Assembly: GCF_001620265.1 (NCBI RefSeq)
Contig: NZ_CP012661.1
Coordinates: forward strand, 620,001 to 684,000
From: Frigidibacter mobilis
GTDB taxonomy: Bacteria; Pseudomonadota; Alphaproteobacteria; Rhodobacterales; Rhodobacteraceae
Direction of reading: 5' to 3'
DNA length: 64,000 nt
Under the pieces are notes generated by a model. It worked only from the letters and a program-made list of their open reading frames with translations. It was not told the DNA's origin and made no database searches. The position numbers were made by a program, and so were the translations under genes. Below are positions 39,720 through 48,816 of the stretch, piece after piece; position 1 is the first letter of the stretch, and each line of letters opens with the position of its first letter.

Positions 39720-40151
39720 ATGAAACGGATACTTGCCGCTGCCGTTCTGGCTGCAGGGGCCGCCTTGCCGGCGCTGGCGCATGACTATGGCTTTGCGGGG
39801 CTCTTGTCGAAGGACAACCGCGAGACGCTGGAGCCGCTGACGCTGGGATCGGGCAAGCCGGTCGCTGCCGCGCCCTATGAGCTGAAATCCGGCACCTATT
39901 ACAAGATGAAGATCGTGGCCGACGGCTCGGCGGAACTCGCCCTGTCGGGGGGCGATTTCTTCCGGGCGGTCTGGATCAACGAGATCGTCATCAACCAGAT
40001 CGAGGTGCGACCGATGGGCGTGCATTCGCTGGAATTCGATGCCGCGGGCGAGGCGGAGCTGTCCTTCATCGCCATCACTCCCGGCAGCTATGAGCTGAAA
40101 ATCCCCGGCTCGTCTGGCGACAGCCAGAAAGCCATCTTCAACATCCGCTGA
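39720..40151 (+). CDS. Small exported protein of unknown function in the PQQ/methanol cluster
   Basis: This 143-aa protein has a signal peptide MKRILAAAVLAAGAALPALA. The mature part begins HDYGFAGLLSKDNRETLEPLTLGSG and ends with VRPMGVHSLEFDAAGEAELSFIAITPGSYELKIPG. The all-beta look is cupredoxin-like, but no copper-ligand set is evident. GAGGGAGGGAG precedes the ATG. I do not recognise a characterised family. Confidence 0.8.
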   Translation: MKRILAAAVLAAGAALPALAHDYGFAGLLSKDNRETLEPLTLGSGKPVAAAPYELKSGTYYKMKIVADGSAELALSGGDFFRAVWINEIVINQIEVRPMGVHSLEFDAAGEAELSFIAITPGSYELKIPGSSGDSQKAIFNIR

Positions 40152-40165
40152 GAGGAGAGACCCTG

Positions 40166-40411
40166 ATGAAACACCTGCTTGCCACCGCTGCCCTGATGCT
40201 GCTGGCCGCCCCGGCCTTTGCCGACGCGACCCCCGAGCAGATCGCCGCCATCGACGCCAAGCTGGCGGAGATGCAATGCGAGGTCGATCCCGACAATATC
40301 GAGGTCGAGGATGATGGCGGGTTCGACCTCGACGACGTGATCTGCGCCGATGGCCAGTATGACGTGGTGATGGATGCCGATCTGAACGTCACGGAGAAGC
40401 GCAAGGAATGA
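40166..40411 (+). CDS. Small exported PepSY-like protein
   Basis: This 81-aa protein has a signal peptide (MKHLLATAALMLLAAPAFA). Its mature domain, TPEQIAAIDAKLAEMQCEVDPDNIEVEDDGGFDLDDVICADGQYDVVMDADLNVTEKRKE, is acidic and has the helix plus strand order of a PepSY unit. Two cysteines may form a disulfide. It sits 14 bp after the preceding gene and its TGA overlaps the ABC ATPase ATG. Function is unknown. Confidence 0.78.
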   Translation: MKHLLATAALMLLAAPAFADATPEQIAAIDAKLAEMQCEVDPDNIEVEDDGGFDLDDVICADGQYDVVMDADLNVTEKRKE

Positions 40412-41159
40412 TCCCCGCTTCGGGCGCGCCCGGTTCGGCGCCCGCGCTGGTCGTGGACGGTGTCAGCCACAGTTTCGGCGCCGTGCAGGCGCTGAAGGAG
40501 GTGTCCTTCACCGTGGCCCGCGGCGCCTTTACCGCCTTGCTGGGGGTGAACGGCGCGGGCAAGACCACGCTGTTTTCGCTGATAACGCGGCTTTATGACA
40601 GCACCAGCGGCACAATCGCGGTGGCGGGCTTCGATGCCCGCCGCTCCCCCGGCGAGGCGCTGGCCCGGCTGGGCGTGGTGTTCCAGACCCGCGCGCTGGA
40701 TACCGACCTGACGCTGCGCCAGAACCTGCGCTATCACGCCGCGCTGCATGGCATTGCCCGGCGCCCGGCCGATACGCGGATTGCCGAGGTGCTGGCGCTG
40801 GTCGATCTGGCAGAGCGCGTCGACCATCGCACCGGCGCGCTGTCGGGCGGGCAGCAGCGGCGGGCCGAAATTGCCCGGGCGCTGCTGCACCGGCCCGAAC
40901 TTTTGCTGCTGGACGAGGCGACGGCGGGCCTTGACGTGCGGGCGCGGGCCGAGGTGCTGGCGCTGGTGCGGCGGCTGATCCGGCACGAGAATGTGTCGGC
41001 CCTGTTCGCCACGCATGTGATGGACGAGATCGAGGCGGCCGACGATGTGGTGCTGCTGCACCGGGCGAGGTGCTGGCGCGCGGCCGGGCAGACAGCATCG
41101 CCGGGGCGGGGGGCGACCTGACCACGGCCTTCCTGCAGCTGACGGGGCAGGCGGCATGA
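40408..41159 (+). CDS. ABC transporter ATP-binding protein, PQQ-alcohol-dehydrogenase associated (one apparent frameshift)
   Basis: This is a CcmA/DrrA-type ATPase of about 250 aa. It has Walker A LLGVNGAGKTTLFSLITRLY, Q-loop LGVVFQTRALD, signature GALSGGQQRRAEIARALL, Walker B LLLLDEATAGLD and a His in FATHVMDEIE. After VVLLHR the printed frame ends at 41121. Adding one G to GGG at 41063-41065 restores GEVLARGRADSIAGAGGDLTTAFLQLTGQAA, with a stop at 41157-41159, a normal family C-terminus. It pairs with the permease starting at 41170. Confidence 0.9.
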
Positions 41160-41169
41160 GGGCGGGCCA

Positions 41170-41967
41170 ATGAAACGGGGCTGGACCATCGCCTTCGCCG
41201 GCATCGCGCGGCGCGAGGTGCTGCGTTTTACCCGCCAGCGCGAGCGGTTCCTGGCGGCGCTGGTGCGACCGCTGGTCTGGCTGTTCATCTTTGCCGCGGG
41301 GTTCCGGTCGGTCCTGGGCCTGTCGATCACCGCGCCGTACGAGACCTACGTGCTCTACGAGGTCTATGTGGTGCCGGGCCTCTGCGCGATGATCCAGCTG
41401 TTCAACGGGATGCAGTCCTCGCTGTCGATGGTCTATGACCGCGAGACGGGGGCGATGCGCACGCTGCTGGTCAGCCCCTATCCGCGCTGGTTCCTGCTGG
41501 GGGCCAAGCTGGTGGCGGGGGTGCTGGTGTCGATCCTGCAGGTCTATGCCTTCCTTGGCATCGCCTGGCTGTGGGGGGTGAAGCCGCCGGTGATCGGCTG
41601 GCTGACGGTGCTGCCGGCGCTGCTGCTGGCGGGGGTGATGCTGGGATCCTTGGGGCTGCTGATCTCGTCCACCATCCGGCAGCTGGAGAATTTCGCGGGG
41701 GTGATGAACTTCGTGATCTTTCCGATGTTTTTCGCCTCCAGCGCGCTTTACCCGCTGTGGCGGATGAAGGAATCCAGCGTGCTGCTGCATGACATCTGCG
41801 CGCTGAACCCCTTCACCTATGCGGTGGAGCTGATCCGGTTTGCGCTTTACGGGCAGGTGAACGGGATGGCGCTGGCGGTGGTCGCGGGCTGCACGGCGGT
41901 GTTCTTCGGGGCGACGGTCTTCATGTATGATCCGGCCAAGGGCCTGTGGCGCAAGCGCGCAGGGTAG
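41170..41967 (+). CDS. ABC-2 type transporter permease, PQQ-alcohol-dehydrogenase associated
   Basis: This 265-aa inner-membrane protein has six hydrophobic segments. Motifs include FLAALVRPLVWLFIFAAGFRSVLGLSITAPYETYVLYEVYVVPGLCAMIQLFNGMQSSLSMVYDRETGAMRTLLVSPYPRWFLLGAKLVAGV and NFAGVMNFVIFPMFFASSALYPLWRM. Relatives (PedC-like) occur with alcohol-oxidation clusters. The substrate is unknown, and export of a metabolite or cofactor-related compound is possible. Confidence 0.9.
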   Translation: MKRGWTIAFAGIARREVLRFTRQRERFLAALVRPLVWLFIFAAGFRSVLGLSITAPYETYVLYEVYVVPGLCAMIQLFNGMQSSLSMVYDRETGAMRTLLVSPYPRWFLLGAKLVAGVLVSILQVYAFLGIAWLWGVKPPVIGWLTVLPALLLAGVMLGSLGLLISSTIRQLENFAGVMNFVIFPMFFASSALYPLWRMKESSVLLHDICALNPFTYAVELIRFALYGQVNGMALAVVAGCTAVFFGATVFMYDPAKGLWRKRAG

Positions 41968-41979
41968 GGAGTTAGTCCG

Positions 41980-42576
41980 ATGAAAAACACGATCCTGATG
42001 GTGGCGGCGCTGATGCTGGGCGGGGCGGCGCAGGCCGCGGGGCCGGTCGATCCCGACTGGCCCTGCATCCAGCGGCGGGTGCCGCATCTGTCGCTGGGGC
42101 AGGTCTGGGCCGGGCCGCTGCCGGACCCGGCCATAGAGGACCTGGCGCAGACGGCGCCCGTGCAGGGCGTCGCGCGCGCATTGGCGCTGCGCCGCACGCC
42201 GATGCCCGAGGCCGAGGCGCTGATCGCCGAGTTCGCCGCAGATGCCGATGCCGCCACACTGACCGCGCTGTTCGTGGCGACACTGGAGCATATCGACACG
42301 GCCCGGGGCCGGGTGCTGGCGGGCATCACCCGCTATGCCCACAAGCAGGCCGATCTCGACCATCACATCAAGGAGGCGCGCAAGGAGTTCGCGGCGCTGA
42401 CCGAAGCCGAATCGCAGGATTTCGACCGGCTGGATGCGCTGGAGGCCGATATCGACTGGTCGACCCGCATCTTCCTCGACCGGCAGCAATCGCTGACCTA
42501 TGTCTGCGAGACTCCGGTGATCCTGGAGCAGCGGGCCTTTGCACTGGGGCGCGCGGTGATGGCGCATCTGCCGTAG
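41980..42576 (+). CDS. Exported protein of unknown function
   Basis: This 198-aa protein has a signal peptide MKNTILMVAALMLGGAAQAAG, a DPDWPCIQRRVPHLSLGQVWAGP segment and a long helical region, TARGRVLAGITRYAHKQADLDHHIKEARKEFAALTEAESQDFDRLDALEADIDWSTRIFLDRQQSLTYVCETP. Two cysteines (near residues 30 and 178) could form a disulfide. It is 12 bp after the permease gene and ends the operon begun at 37505. No characterised family is recognised. Confidence 0.8.
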   Translation: MKNTILMVAALMLGGAAQAAGPVDPDWPCIQRRVPHLSLGQVWAGPLPDPAIEDLAQTAPVQGVARALALRRTPMPEAEALIAEFAADADAATLTALFVATLEHIDTARGRVLAGITRYAHKQADLDHHIKEARKEFAALTEAESQDFDRLDALEADIDWSTRIFLDRQQSLTYVCETPVILEQRAFALGRAVMAHLP

Positions 42577-42705
42577 CCCCGGCCTGGCGGGGGCCTGCTG
42601 AAAATGCGGGCAAAGTGAAAAAAACCGTTCTCGTCCGCGACATGTCGTCCTACACTGAACTTCCGGCGGGGGTGTGGAGGCTTGCGCCGGACTGGGAGGA
42701 CTATC

Positions 42706-43410
42706 ATGGAGCTACGCCCGAACCGGGATGTCGCCAGCGACGTCTCGCGCGGAGCCAACGGTCATGCGGTGCAGGATGTCCTGATCGTCGATGACCACCC
42801 GCTGATCTGCCACGCCCTTTCGGTGACGCTTGGCCATGCCTTCGGGCTGCGCAAGGTGCGCACCGCCACCAGCATCGCCACGGCGCTGGCCAATATCGCC
42901 GCCGAAGGGCCGCCCGATGCGGTGGTGCTGGACCTCAACCTGCCGGATGTGGCGGGGGTGGAGGGTGTGATTGTGCTGCGCCAGCACATCGGGGATGCGC
43001 CGGTGACGGTGATCTCGGCCGAGCTGGACCCGGGCCGGGTGACGGCGGTTCTGGCCGCCGGGGCGCGCGGCTATGTGACCAAGAGCCTGGCCCGCAGCCG
43101 CATGGTCGAGGCGTTCGAGCGGATGTGGGCCGGCGAGGTGGTGACGCCCGAAGGCTATGAGCAGGCCGGGCGCAGCGATGCCGACGAGCTGGCGGCGCTG
43201 GCACGGGACTTCGCCACGCTGACGCCGCAGCAGATGAACATCTTGCGGCTGATTTGCCAGGGCCGGCCCAACAAGCTGATCTCCTACGAACTCTCGATCG
43301 CCGAGGCCACGGTCAAGACCCACATCGCCGCGATCATGACCAAGATCAACGTGCGCAACCGTACCCAAGCCGCGCTGCTGGCCAGCAAGGCGCGGATCTT
43401 CATGCGCTGA
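42706..43410 (+). CDS. LuxR-type response regulator (FlhR-like)
   Basis: This 234-aa cytoplasmic regulator has a receiver domain (DVLIVDDHPLICHAL; phospho-Asp in AVVLDLNLPDVAG; Lys in YVTKSLARS) and a C-terminal LuxR helix-turn-helix (LTPQQMNILRLICQGRPNKLISYELSIAEATVKTHIAAIMTKINVRNRTQAALLA). Position next to a FIST protein and hybrid kinase inside a C1 cluster resembles Paracoccus FlhSR, which controls formaldehyde and methanol genes. The upstream region holds the palindrome CGACATGTCG. The partner kinase is probably the hybrid at 44603. Confidence 0.88.
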   Translation: MELRPNRDVASDVSRGANGHAVQDVLIVDDHPLICHALSVTLGHAFGLRKVRTATSIATALANIAAEGPPDAVVLDLNLPDVAGVEGVIVLRQHIGDAPVTVISAELDPGRVTAVLAAGARGYVTKSLARSRMVEAFERMWAGEVVTPEGYEQAGRSDADELAALARDFATLTPQQMNILRLICQGRPNKLISYELSIAEATVKTHIAAIMTKINVRNRTQAALLASKARIFMR

Positions 43411-43443
43411 TCGCAGCGACCCAGCAGCGGAGGAGACAAGGCC

Positions 43444-44625
43444 ATGCCGGACATGTCCGCGGCCGCGGCACTTGCCGCGGCAAGTGCCACCAGTTCCGGT
43501 CCGCGCGCGATCACCGCCTATGGCTCTGCGGCAGAGATCGAGGCGCAGATCGGGGCGGCCTTCGGGGGCGCGGCGCCGGGACTGGTGCTGATCTTCGCCT
43601 CGGACGGGTCCTTGATCGCACCCTTGACCGGGGCGCTGGCGGCACGGTTCGGCCCCGGATGCCGGGTGGTCGGCTGTTCCTCGGCCGGCGAGTTCGCCTT
43701 TGGTCGCTACGACAATCGCGGCGCCGTCGCCATCGCCTTTCCTGCGGCGCATTTCGAGGGCGAGGCGGTCTGGCTGCGGCGGCTGCGCGATCATGCGGCG
43801 CTGGACTGGATGGCCACGCTGCGCGCCGCCAGCACCCGCGTGCCCGACCGGCCGGGCCGGGTGCGCTTCGGCATCTTGCTGATCGACGGGCTGAGCAAGC
43901 GCGAAGAGCTGGTGACGGCGACGGTGGAGGCGACCTTGCCCGGCGTGCTGGTCCTGGGGGGATCGGCCGGCGACGGGTTGCGCTTTGGGCGCACGCACCT
44001 TGCCATCGACGGCGAAAGTTGCCCCGAAAGCGCGATCCTGTGCCTGATGTCCACCGATTTCCGCATCGAGGAGGTGGTGTTCGACCATTTCACCCCCTCG
44101 GACCTGCGGATGGTGGTGACGGAGGCGCTGCCCGACGAACGGCTGATCCTCGAGATCAACGCCGAGCCGGCGGCCGAGGAATACGCGCGGATGATCGGCC
44201 TGCCGGTGGCGGATCTTGGCCCGCGGGCCTTTGCCGAAAACCCACTGCTGGTGCGGATCGGTCGGCGGCATTTTGTGCGCGCCATTGTCGAGGTGACAGA
44301 GGACGGCGGGTTGCGCATGATGTCGGCGGTGGATGAGGGGGTGATGATGACCCTGGGACGCGCCGAAGACCTGACCGACGGGCTGGAGGCACGGCTGGCG
44401 CAGATGGACGGGCCGGCCGCGCTGATCCTGGGCTTTGACTGCATCTTGCGGCGCATCGCGCTGGAGCAGGCGGGGCTGCAGGACACGGTGGGCCGGATCT
44501 TCCGCGACTACGGCATCGCCGGGTTCAACACCTATGGCGAGCAGCATGGCGGCATCCATGTGAACCAGACCTTCGTCGGGCTGGCCTTCCTGCAGGGCGA
44601 GGATGGCGATGCTGCGCAGCTCTGA
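43444..44625 (+). CDS. FIST domain sensory protein
   Basis: This 393-aa protein is without signal peptide or membrane segments. The FIST N domain spans about 35-240 (LVLIFASDGSLIAPLTGALAARFGPGCRVVGCSSAGEFAFGRYDNRGAVAIAF; LVLGGSAGDGLRF). The FIST C domain spans about 245-385 (LILEINAEPAAEEYARMIG; NPLLVRIGRRHFVRAIVEVTEDGGLRMMSAVDEGVMMTLGRAEDL; FNTYGEQHGGIHVNQTFVGLAF). FIST proteins are thought to bind small ligands and feed two-component systems. It lies between the LuxR-type regulator and the hybrid kinase, and overlaps the kinase gene. Its 5' coding end carries a 22-bp perfect palindrome (43467-43488). Confidence 0.9.
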   Translation: MPDMSAAAALAAASATSSGPRAITAYGSAAEIEAQIGAAFGGAAPGLVLIFASDGSLIAPLTGALAARFGPGCRVVGCSSAGEFAFGRYDNRGAVAIAFPAAHFEGEAVWLRRLRDHAALDWMATLRAASTRVPDRPGRVRFGILLIDGLSKREELVTATVEATLPGVLVLGGSAGDGLRFGRTHLAIDGESCPESAILCLMSTDFRIEEVVFDHFTPSDLRMVVTEALPDERLILEINAEPAAEEYARMIGLPVADLGPRAFAENPLLVRIGRRHFVRAIVEVTEDGGLRMMSAVDEGVMMTLGRAEDLTDGLEARLAQMDGPAALILGFDCILRRIALEQAGLQDTVGRIFRDYGIAGFNTYGEQHGGIHVNQTFVGLAFLQGEDGDAAQL

Positions 44626-45956
44626 CACTGCCGAGCGGCAGATCCAGAAGCTGCAGCGCATCAATGCCGCGCTGATCCGGCGGATGGATGCCATCGACGA
44701 GGCGCGCGGGTCGACCCATGCCCTGTCGCAGGCGGCGGCGGTGCTGGAACGCGAGGTGGTGGCGCGGAACCTGGATCTGGAACGCGCGCTGGCCGATCTG
44801 GGGGCGATCAACGCGGAGCTTGCCTCGGCCCGCACCGCCGCGGATGAGGCGAACCGGGCAAAGTCGCGGTTTCTGCGCGCGGCGAGCCACGACCTGCTGC
44901 AACCGCTCAGCGCCGCCAAGCTGCTGCTGTCGCATCTGGAAGACGTGACCACCGATCCCGGACAGGCCGATCTGGTGCACCGCATCGCCGCCACCTTCGA
45001 ATCCGCCGAGGACCTGATCCGTGCGCTGCTGCAGATCGCCCGGCTGGATTCGCAGCGGGTCGAGATGAATGTGGGGCCGGTCTCGCTGGGGCGGCTGTTC
45101 CAGCGGCTGTCGATCGACGTGCAGGCACAGGCCGAGGCGCGGGGGCTGGACCTGCGCTTCGTGCCCTCCTCCGCCGCGGTGCTCAGCGACCCGGTGCATT
45201 TGCGCTCCATCGCGCAGAACCTGATCTCGAACGCGCTGAAATACACGCTGTCGGGGCGGGTTCTCGTCGGGGTGCGGCACGCGCCGGGTGGGGTCTGGCT
45301 GCAGGTGCACGATACCGGGCCGGGCATCGCGGTGAGGGATCAGGAGCGGATCTTCAACGAATTTGAACGGCTCTCGCAGTCCGACCAACCGGGCACGGGG
45401 CTTGGCCTGACCATCGTGCGCCGCGCCTGCGAGCAGCTTGGCCACAAGCTCGAGGTGCACAGCGCCCCCGGGCGCGGATCGCTGTTCCGGGTACTGCTGC
45501 CGCTGGCCGATGCCGCCGCGCTGGCGCCCGGCGACAAGGCGGCCGACCCGCGCGGGGCGCCGGGGCCGGACGCGGCCTTTCACGGGCGCACGGTGCTGGT
45601 GGTGGAGAACGACCCGGCAATGCGGCAGGCCTTCTCGTTCCTGCTGGGGGCTGGGCATGACGGTGCTGGCCACCGACGGGATCGAGGGCGTGGGTAGGTT
45701 GCTGCAGGGCCCGCGGCCGCGGCCCGAGATCGTGCTGACCGATTACCGGCTGGACCAGGGCGAGACCGGCGTGCAGGTGATCGCGCAGGTCCATGCCGCG
45801 CTTGGCCGTGCGGTGCCGGCGCTGATCGTCAGTGCGGAATGCGCCGAGACCATCGGCGCGGCCTCGGCGCATCTGCGGGCGGGGGTGCTGGAAAAGCCGG
45901 TGGCCGAGGCGGACCTGCGGCAGATGATGCGCAGCCTGCTGACGGCCGTGCCATGA
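44603..45956 (+). CDS. Cytoplasmic hybrid histidine kinase (FlhS-like), one apparent frameshift
   Basis: The protein has no membrane segment. It has an N-terminal coiled coil (IQKLQRINAALIRRMDAIDEAR...), a HisKA motif (AKSRFLRAASHDLLQPLSAAKLLLSHL) and an HATPase (N box NLISNALKYT, DTGPGIAV, GTGLGLTIV). A C-terminal receiver follows (TVLVVENDPAMRQAFSFLL, then EIVLTDYRLDQGETG and VLEKPVAE). Homology changes frame at the G-run 45646-45656 and ends at TGA 45954-45956. Either one extra or two missing G would explain this. It overlaps the FIST gene and the next kinase (ATGA). It probably phosphorylates the LuxR-type regulator under control of the FIST protein. Confidence 0.88.
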
Positions 45957-47493
45957 GCCGCGGCGCCCCGAACCTGCGGCAGAAATTCACGCTGGCGGCG
46001 CTGCTGCTGGCGGCGCTGGCGGTGCTGGCCGCGGGCATTGCCGTCTATGGCCTGTCGCGCACGCAGCGGCACGCGGCCGAGGCGATGGCGGCGCAGCAGC
46101 GGATCGAAGGCTATGCCGCGCTGTCGGCGCGGGTGAACGAATGGATGCTGGGCTGGCTGTCGCCGGGCACCGGGCCCGGGCCGGACCGGCCAGCTTTCCG
46201 GTGACGGCGACCTTCGGGCTGATGGACAGGCTGATCGCCGAGGATGTGGAGGCGGCGCCGAATGCCACCGAGACCGTCACCCGCGCCCGGCAGGGCATCA
46301 CCCTGGCGCGGGTGCGCGGCCAGTTCACCCGGCTGGAGCGGACCTTGCAGCAGGCGCCGCCCGGCACCCCGGAGGGCGATGCGGCGCTGGCGCTGTACGG
46401 GGCGCAGGTGCCCGGGCTGATCGCGGCGCAGATCCACCAGGAGACCCGGCGGCGCGAGGCGGCGCTGGCGGCGATGGCGGGCTTGCGCGGCCCGCTGCAC
46501 GCGCTGGCGCTGGCCATCGCCATCGGCGCGCCGCTGCTGCTGGTCGCGCTCTACCTGGCGCTGCTGCGCCCGGTGCTCCGGCGGCTGGCGGCGGGCGGTG
46601 AAGGTGCCGTGGTGCATGACGAGCTTGGCCTGCTCTTCGCCCGGGTGCGGCAGATGACGGCGCGGCTGGACCGCCGTGCCCGAAGCCTGGCCGCCGACCG
46701 CGCCCGGCTGGAGGCGCTGGTGGCCGAGCGGACCGCCGATCTCAGTGCCGCGAATGCCCGCCTGTCGCGGGCGGATGTCGAGCGTCGCCGGTTCTTTGCC
46801 GATGTCGGGCACGAGCTGCGCACGCCGCTGACGGTGATCCTGGGCGAGGCGGAACTGGGCGAGCGGCACGATGACCCGGCCCTGCGCGCCAGTTTCCGCA
46901 CTATCCACAGCCGGGCGCTGCGGCTGGCGCGGCGGATCGAGGATCTGCTGCGCATCGCCCGGTCCGACAGCGGAAGGCTGGATCTCGACTGCCAGCCGGT
47001 CGATCTGGCGGCGGCAGCGCGGGCGGCGCTGGACGACATGGCCCCTTGCTGCGCCGCGCCGGGTGGAGGCGGAGCTGGAGCTTGAGGGCGATCTGTCCGT
47101 GGCGGGCGATGCCGACTGGCTGCGGCAGGTGCTGGCCGGGCTGCTGGAGAATGCCGCGAAATATGCCGGACGGGGGCCGGCGTCCGCATCAGCGGCCAGT
47201 CCCTCGGCGCACGGGTGCGCCTTGATGTGACCGATACCGGGCCGGGCATCGCGCCCTCGCTGCTGGAACCGGCGCTGGCGCGGTTCGGGCGCGGCGACAC
47301 GCGCGAGGCGGGCTTTGGGGTGGGTCTTGCGCTGGCGCGGTGGGTCATCGAGGCTCAAGGAGGGCGGCTGACCGCGATCAGCCCGGTGGCGATGGGCCGC
47401 GGGCTGGCGATTCGTATCGATTTGCCGCGTGCGGGCGCGGCGGGCCGCATCGACGGGCCGCGCCCGACCGCGGCGGAAAGCGAGGTTGCGTGA
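45953..47493 (+). CDS. Membrane sensor histidine kinase (MxaY-like), three apparent frameshifts
   Basis: The architecture is a first membrane segment (FTLAALLLAALAVLAAGIAVYGL), a periplasmic sensor region of about 150 aa and a second segment (HALALAIAIGAPLLLVALYLALL). A coiled coil is followed by the H box FFADVGHELRTPLTVIL, and an HATPase with LLENAAKYAG and DTGPGIAPSLLEPALARFGRGD. Reading must shift near 46190, near 47042-47045 and near 47177, each within a short C or G run. The protein is therefore complete if these are base-call errors. It starts in the stop of the hybrid kinase and ends in the GTG of the response regulator. The kinase-regulator pair resembles MxaYX of Paracoccus methanol-oxidation regulation. 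Confidence 0.85.
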
Positions 47494-48172
47494 AACAGGT
47501 GCTGATCGTCGAGGATGATCCCGACATCGCCTCGCTTCTGCAGCGCGGGCTGGGGCGGCGGGCTTTGGCACCGCCTGGGAGGCGGCGGGCGAACCGGCGC
47601 TGGCGCGGCTGCGGCATCAGGCCTTTGACGCGGCGATCATCGACATGATGCTGGGCGAGGAGAGCGGTGCCGATCTGCTGGCGGAAATGCGCGCCCGCGG
47701 CCACCGGATGCCGGCCATCGTGCTCAGCGCGCTGTCGCGGGTCGAGGACCGGGCCGAGGGGCTGGATGCGGGGGCGCAGGATTACGTGGTCAAGCCGTTC
47801 CAGCTGGGCGAGTTGATCGCGCGGCTGGAGGTGCAACTGGTGCGCGGTGCGGCTGCCATGCCTGCCCTGGCGCTTGGCGGGCTGCGCTATGATCCCGCCG
47901 ACCGCACCGTCAGCGGCGCCGGCCGCAAGCTGGTGCTGACCGAGCGCGAGGGCGAGTTGCTGGCCTATCTGATCGCCCGTCCCGGGCAGGTGCTGACGCG
48001 CGGCGAGATCTTCGACGCGCTCTGGGCGCCGCATGGCGGATCGACCGAGAATGTCGTCGATGTGTATCTGGGATATCTGCGGCGCAAGCTGTCGGACCTG
48101 TCGCCCTATGGCCTCAGCCTGCGCACCCTGCGCGGGCGTGGCTTTGTGCTGATGCTGGAGGAAAGCGAATGA
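47490..48172 (+). CDS. OmpR-family response regulator (MxaX-like), one apparent frameshift
   Basis: The GTG start at 47490 gives VKQVLIVEDDPDIASLLQRGLGRR. The frame then breaks at GGG 47560-47562, and one added G restores GFGTAWEAAGEPALARLRHQAFDAAIIDMMLGEESG with the phospho-Asp. VVKPFQLGELIAR supplies the Lys. The C-terminal winged helix (LTEREGELLAYLIARPGQVLTRGEIFDALW...STENVVDVYLGYLRRKLSD...LRTLRGRGFVL) identifies the OmpR/PhoB class. It overlaps the kinase (GTGA) and the next gene (ATGA), so these are co-translated. Confidence 0.88.
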
Positions 48173-48816
48173 CCCGAGTTGTTGCCTGTGCGCTGGCGCT
48201 GCTGCTGGCGGCGGAGCCCGCCGCCGCGGGGCCGTTGTCGGAGCTGATCTTTGCGCCGGGGGCAGAGGCGGGGGCGGTACCGGAGCTGTCCTATGCGCAT
48301 GAGCGCAGGATGCCGGAAGGCTTGCCCGAGGATGCCGCGCTGCCCAAGCCGGTGAGCGATGAGGTGCTGACGCTGGCGCGCACCGGCGGCGAGGCGCCGC
48401 GCCGGGCGCTGATGCGGCAGGGGCCGGGCGAGGCCGCCCCGGCGCCAGTGTCGGAGTTTCCGCTGTCGGGGCCGGACCCGGTGCTGCTGTTCTTCCTTGA
48501 ATCCACCGCGCGCAACATGGCGGCCCTGACCGGCGGCAGCCCGTTCTACATCCGCAACCGCATCCGCGAGGCGCTGGGGCAGGCCGATCTGGGCACCGAG
48601 GTGATGGCAGGGGATCGCCCCGCCCGGCAGGTCGTGCTGCATCCCTTTGCCGCCGATCCGCACCGCGCCAGCATGGGCGCCTTTGGCGAACTGGCCCTGG
48701 TGCTGGTGCTGGAGGCCGGCGCCGAACCGCCGCGCTTTCTCAGCCTTTCGGCCGATACCGCTGTGGCGGAGGGTGGCTATCATGAAAGCCTGACCCTGAT
48801 GGCGGAGGACGGATGA
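48169..48816 (+). CDS. Exported protein of unknown function (after kinase/regulator pair)
   Basis: This 215-aa protein has an N-terminal signal peptide (MTRVVACALALLLAAEPAAAG) and GPDPVLLFFLESTARNMAALTGGSPFYIRNRIREALG in the middle. The tail is beta-rich (ELALVLVLEAGAEPPRFLSLSADT). It is co-transcribed with the regulator, in the place held by MxaZ in Paracoccus clusters, but I cannot confirm homology. A periplasmic role in signal input or enzyme maturation is possible. Confidence 0.75.
   Translation: MTRVVACALALLLAAEPAAAGPLSELIFAPGAEAGAVPELSYAHERRMPEGLPEDAALPKPVSDEVLTLARTGGEAPRRALMRQGPGEAAPAPVSEFPLSGPDPVLLFFLESTARNMAALTGGSPFYIRNRIREALGQADLGTEVMAGDRPARQVVLHPFAADPHRASMGAFGELALVLVLEAGAEPPRFLSLSADTAVAEGGYHESLTLMAEDG

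Noticed and set aside
40138..45327. Long minus-strand open frames opposite the PQQ ABC and regulator genes
   Set aside because: They are antisense to genes with clear domains and signal peptides, and show compositional bias only.
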